A program made the translations under genes and the position numbers. From Gremmenia infestans (Eukaryota > Ascomycota > Leotiomycetes > Helotiales > Hamatocanthoscyphaceae): a stretch of DNA of 64,000 nt. The stretch lies in assembly GCA_032629725.1 (NCBI GenBank), contig JAFEVB010000002.1:2046001-2110000 (forward strand). Reading direction: 5' to 3'. The notes beneath the pieces were generated by a model that did not search any database, had not been told where the DNA came from, and saw only the letters and a list, made by a program, of their open reading frames with translations. Positions within the stretch are counted from its first letter, which is position 1, and every line of letters starts with the position of its first letter. Shown here one piece after another: positions 37,808 through 49,900 of the stretch.

Positions 37808-39453
37808 GACTGTGTGTGGTTGTATAAAGTATGACTGTTTGGGAGAGTTTTCTCTGCTTATTGGAAAAAAGAAGAAATGATATGAAATAAGAATGATAGG
37901 AATGAGCAGGAAATCAGGAGATATATAGAAAAGTACAAACCGATAGGCAGGCAAGCGTCGTCAACTACCCCTCTAGGCAATGACTCTATGCGTGGTAGAA
38001 AACCTTGCGTACGCACTCAACCGGGAACATATGTAACATATGGAACAGATAGGAACAAACTGGAAGCACAAAGTGTCTGATAATTGCGTTTTGATTGGAT
38101 GGTTATAAGGCTTTAGAGCCGCGTACGCGTCAGAATTGAAGTCGTTGGACGCCACAGCATGTGGCGAAAGCTGTGGCTGACCGTCATATGAAGATTCCCT
38201 GCAACTTGTCGTCGCAACCCCTCAATTATGAGTCGATCATCGGGCCCGATGCTTCGTTTTGCGGCCGAGACAAAGTTCGCTGATTTGTTTATTACGAATG
38301 TGTTTGCCACTTTGGAAAGTTGAACTCCGCTCCCGCTTCCATTATCATAAGCCCGATGACTAATCCACCGAGTAGTCACGTGCTAGGCTAAGCTTCGCTT
38401 CTTAGTGACATCAACGAATATGGAAACGGCAACGGCCCCCTTCAAAATAGGGCCTCATGCAAGTTAGACAACTGCCCAGCCGGCACCAGACAACCGCAGA
38501 CCATGAGCTTGGCGAGCCTGGGCGAAAATTGCGAAGTGCAACAAAACTTCTGCTACCCGGCTGTCTCCTTTCGGCCAGGTGAGAGAGAGTTGAAAGAGCG
38601 GTCATTCTCCCTCTGCTGTCCAAGCAGTGACAAGTCTACAAGCGAAAGAGAAAGTATATCTTCACCTTACACTTTGAAACACATGCAAACCCCCACCCTG
38701 TTTTCCCTTGCAAAAGATCTCAGCTGCTCCGCCCACTTTGATGGCCGCCAAGAAGAACGCCAAGGGGATTTGCCAAGCAAGATTCTTGGTAAAGATGATT
38801 TAGTAGGTGAGCAAGTTATTCCACGTGATATCAGCAATTGCACAACAGGACGTGACGTTTAGGTAGATGGGCTCTGCATTTCCAAAGTGTTTTGATGGAA
38901 TATTGCTGTAGAAGTTCGCATTTCAAGTCGTGCAAGTCTCCAACTAGGTATATCCGAATTTAGTGATTTCAGCTGCATTGAAGATAAATCGGAGCATAGA
39001 AGATAGAAGAATTAGATCTCTTGGAGCTTCGTGTCATTGCTTTTGGAGTTCACTTCATATTTCGTGGCGATCCCTCATGTCTTATTATTAGTCCCTCTTC
39101 GTCGTTGCCCTTCTTGAAGAAAAGGGTGACTTTTTAAGTACCCTTAGTCATGCTATTCAAAAGGCGATATCTCTTTCTGTCTTCACGGGAACGCTTCTTG
39201 TAGGCAGTGCTAGTATCTTGTACACCTCACACTTGAATCTCATCATAATGCACAAGCAGCTTATGATATACCTAGGCATTCTAAGAAACTGTTGTAATTT
39301 ATCCATCTATAGAATGAATACGCCCTCGGCCAACGCCTAACTTATCCCCATCTAAATAAACATACAAACCCAATCCTCTGTCCTATAATTTAATCGTACA
39401 AGTAGCAAACCCGAACTCCATGCAATGCACTAAAAAGACATCGCAAGAAACGC
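37808..39453. other. Intergenic region, Hsp20 promoter / transporter 3' end
   Basis: Contains the Hsp20 promoter with a heat-shock element at 38042-38066. A plus-strand ATG-initiated frame at 38503-38862 (119 codons) has no recognisable domain and is probably chance. The rest shows nothing I can name. Confidence 0.5.
38042..38066. promoter_or_regulatory. Candidate step-type heat-shock element
   Basis: Three nGAAn pentamers (38042-38046, 38052-38056, 38062-38066) are separated by exactly 5 bp each, the step-type arrangement recognised by fungal Hsf1. A fourth GGAAC lies at 38024-38028 off phase. The element sits about 235 bp upstream of the Hsp20 ATG on the opposite strand, a suitable position for heat induction. 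Confidence 0.55.
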
Positions 39454-41476
39454 TCATTGCAGATCCCTCAAACGCTTCGTCGCAAACGCAGCACCAACGT
39501 TACATATCGCTCCGATAAATAGACAAACCGCAATCGCATTCGGGCCATCCGTACCATGATGCTCGTCTGGATGCGCATCATGCGCTAATTCGGGACTCTT
39601 CCCCGGCTCCAAGATGCTGAAAACGATCATGCTGATGAACGTCCCGATGAACTGCGGAATCGTAGTGTAGATATTCAGAATTCCAAAGTACAGACCCGAG
39701 AGTTCGCCTGTTGAAGCGACGGCTTCATCAGGGAGACCATGGTCGAGGCGTAGGAAGGGAGGGGTGGTAGGAGTGAGGGGAGATCCGAGCTCGATCGAGT
39801 CGCTCCCGGAGATACGTCGATAGGTGCTTGTGGCAGTGCCGCTGAGACGGTTGACTTCTATTCCTAAGAATGTGTTTGGAGCCCATGTAGCGAGTGTCCA
39901 AGGAAAGCCACATAATGCGACGAGGAAGGTGGCAACGCGGAATGAATGGGCGAAGGGTGCAAGGAACATTGCACCGCTAAAGAGCAGATGTCCACAGATC
40001 CATGCGGTGAGAAGGTCCGGCTTGTATTTGTTGAATTTTGAGACGATTGCTGCGATGGCTTGTGGGGGTCGAGCTGTGAAACTTGACGACTGCTCGGGGG
40101 ACTTGATGAGAAGAGGTAGGAAGAAGGCTCCGATGAAAGTCACAAGCGAGAAGACGACTAAAGACATGCTGCCGATCCTCCCTATATCGCCCAATGCATC
40201 TTTCGATTGCTTAACATCATGGGGAGCATCGTATCTGAAGTACGTCTCTCCGACCCATGTTGTGCTATAGAACAGGAATGGAAACCATCCGATCCACTTT
40301 ACAAGTTAGCAACTTCCCAACTGAGCTTCGTGGCTTTACTTACAGTCCATACTTGCACAGTGCAAATCGCTTGAATACGGGGAGGAAGATGCGTGGCAGC
40401 ATAGAATATCTTAGCGATGATCTTGACGAATCCATCGTTAGAATCTGCACTTTTGCTAGACACTAGAACGCGTTCTGTTACAGCCCACGAAGTGACCCCA
40501 ACAGCGAAAATCAGACCAAAAGCGGCTACTAATATCAATTTCTTGAATTGAGTATCCCCGAACGAGGTTCCAAACATCCCAACGAGATCTACCGTGCCGG
40601 CAATGTACCCAGCAAGGTGACCAACAGAAATCATCCTACTTGCTGTACAGAGTTAGTCTATTTCTTTCAAGCCTAATAATGAACTTACCCCACGCGCTCC
40701 CTGCCTGCTGCTTGGGAATCGGGAGAGTATCCACAATCAAGCTTCTACAGCATGATTGGACTGCTTATGGTCAGCTCTAATTTCCCTCCCCCTTCTATGT
40801 TACTAACCAGCATTGATGGCAAAATCCACCGCATAAATTGAAAGGACAGCGACTGTGATTGTGACGGTCTTCCTAAAATCGCCCTCTTCAACAAAATGTC
40901 CCACTAGCTCTTTCGTCCAACCCAGAACCAAAAGGCAAGCCGCCACCAACACTGATCCCAGCACCATGAACGGTCTCCGTCTGCCATATTTCGATGTAGA
41001 TCTATCCGCGATGACGCCAACGATGGGCTGCATTATGAGCCCCGAAAGCGGACCCGCGATCCAAACAAGGGATGTTTTACTCTTCGTGAGACCGAGTTGG
41101 AGGAGATAGGGAGTGCAATCTGCCAATTAATTAGTCCTCGCATGTCAAGACCGTCGAGCAGGAAGGCTACTAACAAGTCATCTCAATGCCCCACGTAAAT
41201 CTGTTACGTTCGGTCAGCAATTGCCTGTGCACCGCATTGTAGGCAAACTCACTGTAGACCAACCAGCGAGAAGGTCAATAGCACCATTCGCATGGCCTCC
41301 GTGGAGCCCTTGACATGAGGTTGTCCCGCCCATGATGCCATATTTGCCCTGGTCAACTCGTCCCCGGATGCCAAATATTTTAAGTCGTCCTCGAAGTCGT
41401 CGGAATCATGACCATGAAGTGTCCCCAAGCTACTGGAATCTGCCGCGTCATCTTCGTTAACTTCGGTGATGGCCAT
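39454..41476 (-). CDS. Sucrose/alpha-glucoside transporter (MFS, GPH/SUT type)
   Basis: Proton-coupled uptake of sucrose or maltose-like sugars across the plasma membrane is the usual role of this family (the SUT-like group that includes fission yeast Sut1). Six exons: 41476-41253, 41200-41175, 41119-40808, 40760-40689, 40642-40344 and 40296-39454; 591 residues. Exon 2 has only 26 bp, and codes FTWGIEMT, a conserved stretch of helix 1. Family motifs include YLLQLGLTKSKTSLVW, KYGRRRPF (loop 2-3), LPIPKQQAGSAW and WIGWFPFLFYSTTWVGE. About 12 hydrophobic helices are visible. The acidic N-terminus is cytosolic. A long loop in the last exon (Ser/Thr/Pro-rich, near TYRRISGSDSIELGSP) is a likely phosphorylation region. 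Confidence 0.92.
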
Positions 41477-42470
41477 GTGAGTGGAATGTATTGTTGTGTT
41501 GTGTTTGAACAAAGAACGGGTGTTTTATAAATTTACTTACATGGCAGGAGGACTCCGGGTTTTAACTTTTTGGCACTGTTGGCTTTGGAATGACATTGGG
41601 GGAAGGAAGGGGCAGTCAATGAGGTACGGAGGTACGGAGGTATGGAGTATTGGTCGCGTCTTGGTGTGACGCCAGCTAACCCCAACCCCAACATCCCAGG
41701 CCAAGATCGCTCACAGCCACGCAGGCGGGCCTGCAGGGCTGACATTACGAGCTAATTCCAGGGGGTGGATCGCTAAATATAACCCCTACTGATCCACCTC
41801 CTTCACTTCTGTACTTACTACCTGGACACTGGACTCCTTGATAAGTTGATAACAAGTCTTAAATTTGATATAATTTTGCTTCAAGTATAGGCAACTTCTT
41901 CACATGTCAAGGGAGTAGTTGGTGTAGTATTCTATCTAGTACTACCTAAGGTAAGGGAGGTACATACTTCGTATAAAGGCAATTGGTAAGATTGGTGATC
42001 CCAACCAACTAGTACTTTCGAATCTCACGTCTCTAATTACTAACTAATTATGAAGTGCTGCCTAATTGCCAGATAAAGGATGGCACCTGCGCACTTCGTT
42101 CGTACCGGAATACGTTTCATACGAGAAGCAGTCCAGGCGAAAGTTTGCTCTCGAAAATCTTGGAGCTCAAGGAGTAATAGGGAGGGCTTTGGTTGATTGG
42201 CCGCTTGAACAATAGAACCCCCAAAACAAACCCATGCTTAGATACATCCTTCAGTGATGAACTCTCGAGGTAGCACCTCCATAGGATCTTTTATTATTAT
42301 TAGTAACTTTGATGAAGCCGACGCATTTCATAGTCTTATCTTTGACTAGTTCATCTCATCTCTCCCGAGTGGTAGGAAGAATAAAGTATAGAATTGAGAG
42401 TCCTGCTCTCACATAGCTCGCTGGATTGCCAAACCGCTAACCTTCAATTGGGTATCTTGGAACACAATTA
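41477..42470. other. Intergenic region upstream of transporter, TACTTCGTATA motif
   Basis: Promoter of the transporter and 3' flank of dynamitin, both on the minus strand. Includes a short TACGGAGG tandem near 41623-41640 and TACTTCGTATA at 41965-41975. No exon seen. Confidence 0.5.
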
Positions 42471-43880
42471 CTATAAGCTCTCCATCTTTGCCTCTATCTC
42501 CTTGACCCACGCTTCAACAACCTTCATATTACCACCCATAGTAGTCTCATTCTGCTTCAGCGCCTCCTCCACTTTCTCTAATCCTTCCCTCCATTTCTTG
42601 ATATCTCCAGCCATATCTGTCTGCTTCTTCTCCACTACATCTAAACTTTCGCCGGCTGTGGCAGCGTCTGCATGAATTGCTCGCAATGAACGTAGTCTAT
42701 CTAGTAGCGGTGGCAAGAGCGGAGCAAGATTTTCAATTGTAGGAAGTGTCCCGTACAACGCGTGAATCTTGGATGTCTGTTCCGAATCCTCGCCATCGTC
42801 AGAAGAAACATCACCTCCGGCTGCTCTCAGCGCATCTTGAGCAGCCTTGGCCGCTTTCCGCGTCTCCTCCAGCCGTTCAGCTTCCTGTGCTAGAGTACGA
42901 ACTCGTCGGCTGATGGTATCAAGAGAAGAAGGTGTAGACTCGGAGATAAGTGAAACCTGGCGCTGAAGCGTGTCTAGCGTGGGCAAGATCGCTTTTGGAG
43001 TCCCATTGGAGTCGAAAGCTATGGGGTCAAGCCCAAGTGCTTTTTCTAGGAGCGCTAAACGTCCATCGAAATCGGCGGCTTTGGCCAAGGCGTGGCTTTG
43101 TTGGTAGGTAGGTGCATACGTGACTGTATAGGTAGCTGGTTCACCCGCGCCTTGTGAAGTGTGTGCTGGCCCGTTTGCTTTGATTCCAGTTCCGAGATCC
43201 TTTACAAATTTCGCACTGACGCTTGAAGATGTCCCTCCTTGGCTCGTAGAAATCCCATCCAGCATTTTACTCAGCGCCGTAACGTCTGGCTCCAGGTTCT
43301 TGCTGCCATTAGCGGTGTCCTTATTCTCAGCTTGCCGCCTGCCACATTCCTCCTTCACCTCCTCTATCTCTCTCCTCAATCTCGCAAGCTTCCTTTCCAA
43401 ACTCTCTCCGTCTTCCTCGTCACTGAAATCCCCATATTCTTCAGTGACCTTGCCATCCTCCCGGATCTTTTGCCGTCTCGTAGAAGCCTTGTAGGACTTC
43501 CGCTTCGCAGTAACTCGGTCAGAGAAATCTACATCTCGGGCATCGATTTGTGCGGGGGAGAAGTGCGAGCGTGCTTCATCTGGGTGCAGTCGGGAACGGG
43601 AGATGCCAGGAGCATCGTCTTCTTCGTCGTCAAAGTCTTTATAGGAGGAAGAAGTCGATTGCGAGCGATCTCTTCCGGTCTGTATTGCCGTCAATCAAAG
43701 CCCCCTCAAAGAACAGCAGGAAGACTAACTGGAGCTGTGGAGTTGTCGTCGGTCAACTCAGGAGTTTCGTAAATGTCTGGTGCAGAGTCCTGGAACAATA
43801 ATGAGCAGGATCTCATATCAGATGGCAATGGAGATATGTACTAAGTCCGGCAAGGTAGCATACTTCCTGTTGAGTGCCAT
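42471..43880 (-). CDS. Dynactin subunit p50, dynamitin
   Basis: Shoulder subunit of dynactin, the activator of cytoplasmic dynein. Exons 43880-43842, 43789-43730 and 43679-42471 give 435 residues. The short first exon encodes MALNRKYATLPDL and the second DSAPDIYETPEL; this N-terminus (RKYATLPDLD-APDIYETPELTDD) is the conserved Arp1-binding segment of dynamitins, which confirms the three-exon model. The rest is largely coiled coil (ERKLARLRREIEEVKEE; LDTLQRQVSLISES; and the C-terminal helix). Donor of intron 1 is GTACAT. No membrane or catalytic features. Confidence 0.93.
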
Positions 43881-44376
43881 CTTGAAAAGCTGTACGTCGA
43901 GCAAACGGACCCCAGATTTCTAGATATCGAGGTTGTTCCAACGCGTAGAGCAGGGCCGTAGAGAGTAAAGTGGTTGCGGGAGAGAGCTTGGACCAATTGG
44001 GATCTGATCCGCTGGAGTTTTATTCAGCCCAATTCCACGGCAACAACCAAAGCACAATATGTCTTCCCCGCTCTGTGAATTGTCAAATGTACAGCTGGGT
44101 ATTACGAGATATTTACCCGCATCTCACTTTCGCCCTTAAAAACAATATCCTCAAAGACATGTAGCACACATATGAAGATCTGTACGACGTTATCGCTTAA
44201 GCTCGATTCCACTTTAAATCTCCAGACGCGACACGACGCGTTCCTTCCCTATGCCTTCGCCCATTGCAAGTCCTCTTATATTGACGCCGTCACTACCGGG
44301 AAGGCGCGTTGGGTTGAGCAGGTGGGGATATAAACCTTGTTTGGGGACAGTCAATGCGACAAGTAATCAAGTCAAC
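43881..44376. other. Divergent promoter, dynamitin / RTC4
   Basis: A compact bidirectional region of about 500 bp. An in-frame ATG for RTC4 at 44251 lies within it. Confidence 0.5.
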
Positions 44377-45897
44377 ATGCCCGTATCCACCACCAAAGTT
44401 GCTGGGAAGCAGTCGAAGGTGTTGAAGCTTGAGGACGATGAGGATATCAATCGACTGCCCGACAGTGCGGAGAGCTCTTCTGATGGTGAAATTCGAGGGG
44501 GGATCGAAAAGACAGCTTTCACACGGGCGACAGCTTTCACAAGGGCATGGAAGGGACCGGCAGCCCAAACTTCGAAAAGCAAAGCTACGAAGAACGGGGC
44601 GAAACCAACTACAGTCAATGGCGTGGGAAAGACTACAAGAAGGACTGCGAAAGAAATTATAGCGTCAACGCAAGACAGTAGCTCGAGTAGTCCCAAGAGG
44701 AAGAGCCAGGATGATCCGCCAATATATGGCAGTAGCATGGCCGACGGATTTGGGCGAGTACAGGGGAAGAAGGCAAAGACGACATTTATTTCAAGTCAAT
44801 CAAGAAGTCAGCCAAGCAGTAGCTATGGGAAGTATTCGAAGAAAGACAAGGGTATAAAGATACCTGAAATTCCGCTTGACAGACCTCAAAGTCCTGAAAC
44901 GGGGTTCAAAGTTCTCGGTATCCCAGGAGATAGCCCTGGCTCAAGCCCAGGATCAAACGGTGGATTTGTCAAGACTTCCGTGCTAAAAGATGATCAATCG
45001 CCCATATCTGATTTCAAACACCTCCCAAAACTTAGCGAGTCCATGGACGAGTTATCAGAAGGCCATCACGATTCGACACCAGTTGGCACTCGCAGGAAAC
45101 GCGGGAGGAAGACGTTCCAATCAGAGACACCATTGACACAAATTGCTCCATTCAAGATGATCGAGGGGTTAGACGAGTTGACTGGGACAGCTGAGGCGAT
45201 CATCGATGAAGATCGATTTAGAATATCTTCAAATCCCCAAGACGAACTCGACGACGATATCTTCGCGACAATGACTCAACGAGCTCGTTGTCCTATGTGC
45301 AAGAAGCAAGTCGACCCCGAAGATCTGAGGGCATTCGGGAATATGAATACCCGCAAGCAAGAGAAATTCTGCCAATCTCACCAGAAGAAAACCGCGCAGG
45401 AGGAATGGGAACTCAAAGAGTACCCCGAGATAGATTGGGAGAAGCTCGGCTCCAGGATATCGAAGCATTATTCATTCATCAAGAAGGTGATCAATGGCGG
45501 CGAATCTCACTACCGCGATCTTTTGGAAGACAAGGTCAATGCTGGCAAAGAGCGGAATCTGATGAAAATGACCTCGAACCTCACCCCAGGGTATTACGGT
45601 GCTCGTGGACTTCGCGCCATGTCAGAAAACATCATGCATGAATTTACATCTCTGATCAAGAAAAAGGCTGTCAAGGATAGACGGATCTCTTCACGTGGAC
45701 CAAGTGCCTTTGTACAGTCTGTTCTGGTTCCTGAGGTCGCCGTGTTGTTGATCATGGAGGATATGCATGTGGTGGTTGAAAAGGCGAGAGAGATTTTGGA
45801 GGACAGTGCTGGTATTGGGGAACTCATACATGAGGAGATTAGGGACGTGGTAAAGGAGCGTGTTGATGATAGTGAAGAGGATTCAGATTGTGATTAA
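44377..45897 (+). CDS. Rtc4-domain protein (restriction of telomere capping 4)
   Basis: Single exon. I chose the ATG at 44377 (context GTCAACATGCCC) giving 506 residues; an in-frame ATG at 44251 would add 42 unconserved residues. The N-terminal half is basic, Ser-rich and disordered with possible nuclear signals (KRKS, RRKRGRK). The C-terminal Rtc4 domain begins around CPMCKKQVD and includes NTRKQEKFCQSHQKK, YPEIDWEKLGSRISKHYSFI, LTPGYYGARGLRAMSENIM and VQSVLVPEVAVLLIMEDM. In budding yeast RTC4 was found as a modifier of telomere capping defects; its molecular role is unknown. A nine-codon stretch is imperfectly duplicated near 44511-44551 (AFTRAT-AFTRAW). Confidence 0.92.
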   Translation: MPVSTTKVAGKQSKVLKLEDDEDINRLPDSAESSSDGEIRGGIEKTAFTRATAFTRAWKGPAAQTSKSKATKNGAKPTTVNGVGKTTRRTAKEIIASTQDSSSSSPKRKSQDDPPIYGSSMADGFGRVQGKKAKTTFISSQSRSQPSSSYGKYSKKDKGIKIPEIPLDRPQSPETGFKVLGIPGDSPGSSPGSNGGFVKTSVLKDDQSPISDFKHLPKLSESMDELSEGHHDSTPVGTRRKRGRKTFQSETPLTQIAPFKMIEGLDELTGTAEAIIDEDRFRISSNPQDELDDDIFATMTQRARCPMCKKQVDPEDLRAFGNMNTRKQEKFCQSHQKKTAQEEWELKEYPEIDWEKLGSRISKHYSFIKKVINGGESHYRDLLEDKVNAGKERNLMKMTSNLTPGYYGARGLRAMSENIMHEFTSLIKKKAVKDRRISSRGPSAFVQSVLVPEVAVLLIMEDMHVVVEKAREILEDSAGIGELIHEEIRDVVKERVDDSEEDSDCD

Positions 45898-46934
45898 GCG
45901 TTGCATAGCGTAGTGTGCGTAGGTTTGCTGGAATCGATGGTTGGGATATGGCTGGGGTATGGCGTATTGCACTGTATCAAAATCATGTATTTACTAACGG
46001 GTTTAGTATATGCCTCATCAAATTAAAGATCAGATGGTATAGGACTGTTTTCCAAACAAGAGAATATATTGAGTGATATACTCGATTAAGCGCTACCAAG
46101 CCGAACGAACTTAGGAGAGCCCCTTTTCCCACTCGCTTAATACATAATTCTCCTTCAAATGAGATTTTAAGATCTCTCTAATCCATTATCTCCCCCATCC
46201 AAATCACCCCAAAACATTGACTATCTCAACCATTGGCGAGCCAACCTTCCTTGAACCTTGCAATCTTCCATAAATGCATATGCAATCAGCTATTGTAAAT
46301 CGCTAACCCTCAGGATTATCAAGAAAACCGGCTGGTGATATGACATTCATTTCTTAGGGATCTCCAAAGATAATTCGTCGATAGTCCGCATTCATTGCTC
46401 TCGATCCAGGGAATGGAATCTCCTACCTACTTCTGGGCTATAGTCCAAAAGTACCCACATATTAATACCTAATACCGCTATAGCTTCCTACAATACACCT
46501 ACAAACAAAATACAAATCTAAATATTTTAAACCCGACGCCCAACTTGGCATTACAGGCAAGCTACTGTACCCAGCTACTGTACCCTCGTCCTCAACGACG
46601 GACCTAGTTGAGAGGAACAAAAGAGAGCGAAGACTGCATGGCACTCGTGACTGTTACAAAGTGACTTCAGCCACGTCAATTCATTAGATACGTGACTATC
46701 TATCCGTCCGCTGCTGTCTGCATCTTCGTTCAAGTTAACGAAAGCATTGGCATCCTCCCACCCATCACCACAGTGACTGATATCAACAACGCCGAATTGT
46801 TGAAAAGAACCCCAGGACATCTAGTCCTAAACGCCACGCAAAGTCGATATAAAAACCCCAGGGGAAAAGACCGCAGTTATCGCGCCAATGCAATGCTCCT
46901 ACCCTCCCAATGTTGTTACTGTTTTTGTGTCGCC
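45898..46934. other. Convergent intergenic region, RTC4 / MED14
   Basis: One kilobase of AT-rich 3' flank between convergent genes. Short open frames (46462-46820, 46692-47135) lack family signs; the last overlaps MED14 in antisense. No repeat identified. Confidence 0.5.
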
Positions 46935-49900
46935 CTAATCGATCTCCACGACTTCCCGCTTTATGTTGTTCCTTCCCTGGCTCTGGCTCTGGCTTTGGTT
47001 TGGGGTTGGTTGCTGCTGCTGCTGCTGCCGTGCTGGACCCTTAGCTCGAGGTTGCATCATGGGAGCAACAGGAGCGACAGATTGAGCCTGTGTCGTCTGA
47101 TTACTGTTCACAAAGTTCCTCAACGCAGCGTCTAACTTCCCCAATAACTCTTCAACTCCATTCGCCTGTGCCACACCACTGACTCGCATCCCTTGCCATC
47201 CCTTTCCAGCGGTGTTCCAAACTGGCTTCAATGCTACATCAATTCCGTCACCATCTCTCTCGCGAGTATCAGTGCGTCGAATATACCACCACGGGATCCC
47301 TCTCCGGTGTCTGAGCCTGACCTCAAACATGGCCTTCTGTGTCCTGAACTCGGACGTGGTCCCAGTCGGTGGGGAGATGGAGATGTCGTATCGGATGATG
47401 TACCAATCAGCAGCCCGGACGTTGACGAATGCTTGCCCTTTGGGTATAGAAGCCCAAGCCATTTCAAGAGCATCTAGACCTTGCAGAACAGGAAGCGTAA
47501 GTGGAAGAAGAGTGGCGACACCATCGAGGCCTTCTTTGCCATTCAAGATCCGAGTAAGATGATCAATTATCTCGAGGTGGGGATTTCCACGCTCCAGGAT
47601 AAGCGTCATCATATTGTCGGCAGTGCTGAAGTCGACTACAGCAGTAAATTCTCTTGGACCACCTCCATCGATCTCCGTCACATCCCCGTCGGCATTGAAA
47701 ACAATGTTCCCATAGGTGAAGGTGATTCTTCCAAGAGATATAGTCTTGCACTGAATCGACTTTTCCTGGGCTTGCAGGATTTTGATGAAACTCACCAAAC
47801 GCTCAATGCGCACAACACGTTCTATAAGACTAGACACGATAGATTCGCCAACTCTGCTGCGCAAACGCAAGGCAAAAGCTCCACTGGTCTGGTGGAAGGC
47901 AATGTCCCGATCGATGTTCTCTTTTATCATCTTGAGAGCTTGAGGGGGTGGGGAAAATATCATTCGGGCCTCTGTCATCACAAAGACATCCTCGTGAGGA
48001 AGACCCAGCTTTTGTGCTGGAATAATGCTTGCGGACGGAGGAATCGGCACCGAAGGTTGCGTTTCTTGGACCGTGGGTGAAGTAATAGCCTGAGTATCTT
48101 TCGAGCGTCTGGTAGGAGTCTCAAGACCTTGAAATGTAAGCTGAACAATATCTCTCAAAGCCATATTCTTCCCGACAATCGACTTCTTGGCTGGACCTAG
48201 CGTTGCGATAAGCTCGGATAATTGCAAGTATACCGCTGGAACCTTGACGGAAGAAGGTATGGTGCTGCACGATTGCAGCTTGTGGCGCGTGCGTCGTTCA
48301 TGCAATGCTTTGAGGTTAACATAGTGAGAAACAAGGGCGGCGGCGAAAACATGAAGGTTGGCCATGAAATCATAGGAAGGCGTTGGTGAGATGCTCTGAA
48401 TGGGTATTGGGATAGAGCTGGTGATCTTGACAGTAGTATCCTTTTTCTGGTTTCGAGCGGTGGGCGCATTGTTGGCATCTGGGGAAGGATCGGTACTAAG
48501 AGGGGGTTAGAAACTTTTGAAAATACTCGGGTCATTGTAGCATACGTTTCAATCAACCACCAACGCTCCCCACTGACACTCATGCTGACAGCAAAATACC
48601 AGTTTTTGACCCAGCCAGGTCTTTGAAGCCATAGTACCTGTGAGGTCTCTTTCGGTACTACGCTCCTCAGGTCGTCTAATTTGATACCAGGATTCTTGAC
48701 TCTGATCCATCCGAGACTCACGCCACGCAAGAGTATATCATCCATGACCGCCCTTTGACGCATTTCTTCGATGAGATTGTGAGCATTCGTGGCAGGATCG
48801 TTGCACTGGTCGTTCAGTTTGAACTCAAATTCGACAGCCAACCGAGACGAAGGACCGAGGACGAAACGACCAGTGATTGGCTCGATCCTAACCGTCAAGT
48901 GTCGATCACTCGTCAACTGTACCTTCAACTCCGACTCCGCTGGTTCTGTCTTTGAAATAAAAACAGATAAGACTGCCTCATGACTAGCAAATAAAGGCTT
49001 CAGGCGGAGCCGTTCGTATGTTGAAGTCAATATGTGATCCACATGGTTCGCAATTACGGTCTTCAGAAGTGATTCCGCTGAGATATCAACCGCGTCGAAT
49101 GGGATATCCACTTCCTTGACTTCTTTCGAATCTCGGAACCATCTCAAGAACAACCGGCTTGTATCCTTAGGGTGAGGTCTGCCAACCTTCCGCTTGCCAC
49201 TGTGAACACCAAGAAGAATCCAACTTTTAGGCCCTTTCCTACCATATCTATCCAACCAGTATTGGATGGAAAGAGCTCTATTCAGCGCTTCCACCTTCAA
49301 ACCATCGATCCATTTCCCCCTTGCCAAGCCCGCCGCCTGTCGCCTGAACTCACTGATCTTGTGAGTTAACACCATATTATGCAAAAATTTATAGCACCCA
49401 ACAAGGCCGTCTTTCATCAATGCTTCATTAACCCGCGATTCGATATGAGCCCGAACATGTGGTGGAACCTCTGGCAAAGATGGCGAAAATAGGAATCTAA
49501 AGTCGATGAACCAAAACTGAGTCTCGGGGTCTTCATCCGCTATCGTGAGATCCACCGCGAACTCTCCTGCAACATTGAAAGTCGCACGTCCAGATTTGAT
49601 AGTGTAGTCCATGAAATGCACAGGAATGTTGTCATACTCTTGCAGGCTGAGGCGAATCGAAAGAAGAGTGTTGAGATTCTCTAATGACTTCAAGATCTCT
49701 TTGGCCGTCAATGGGGGTGGTTGTATATAGCCGAGCTATTTTTGTCAGTTAAATTCCAAATAACCGCAAAGTCATCCATACCTCCGGCATCCAAGAGGCC
49801 TTTCCCGTCGTCAAAACAGCTAAAGCCGTTTTAAGATCAGGATTTGGCAACCGTGCATGCACGAGACTCCTCTTAACCTCCATTAACTCATTAATCGCAA

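Noticed and set aside
38503..38862. 119-codon plus-strand frame with ATG in the Hsp20/transporter gap
   Set aside because: No domain, no signal peptide, no splice-supported extension; length is within chance expectation for this gap.
43239..43772. 177-codon plus-strand frame opposite dynamitin
   Set aside because: Antisense shadow of a confirmed coding exon, low-complexity Leu/Ser composition.
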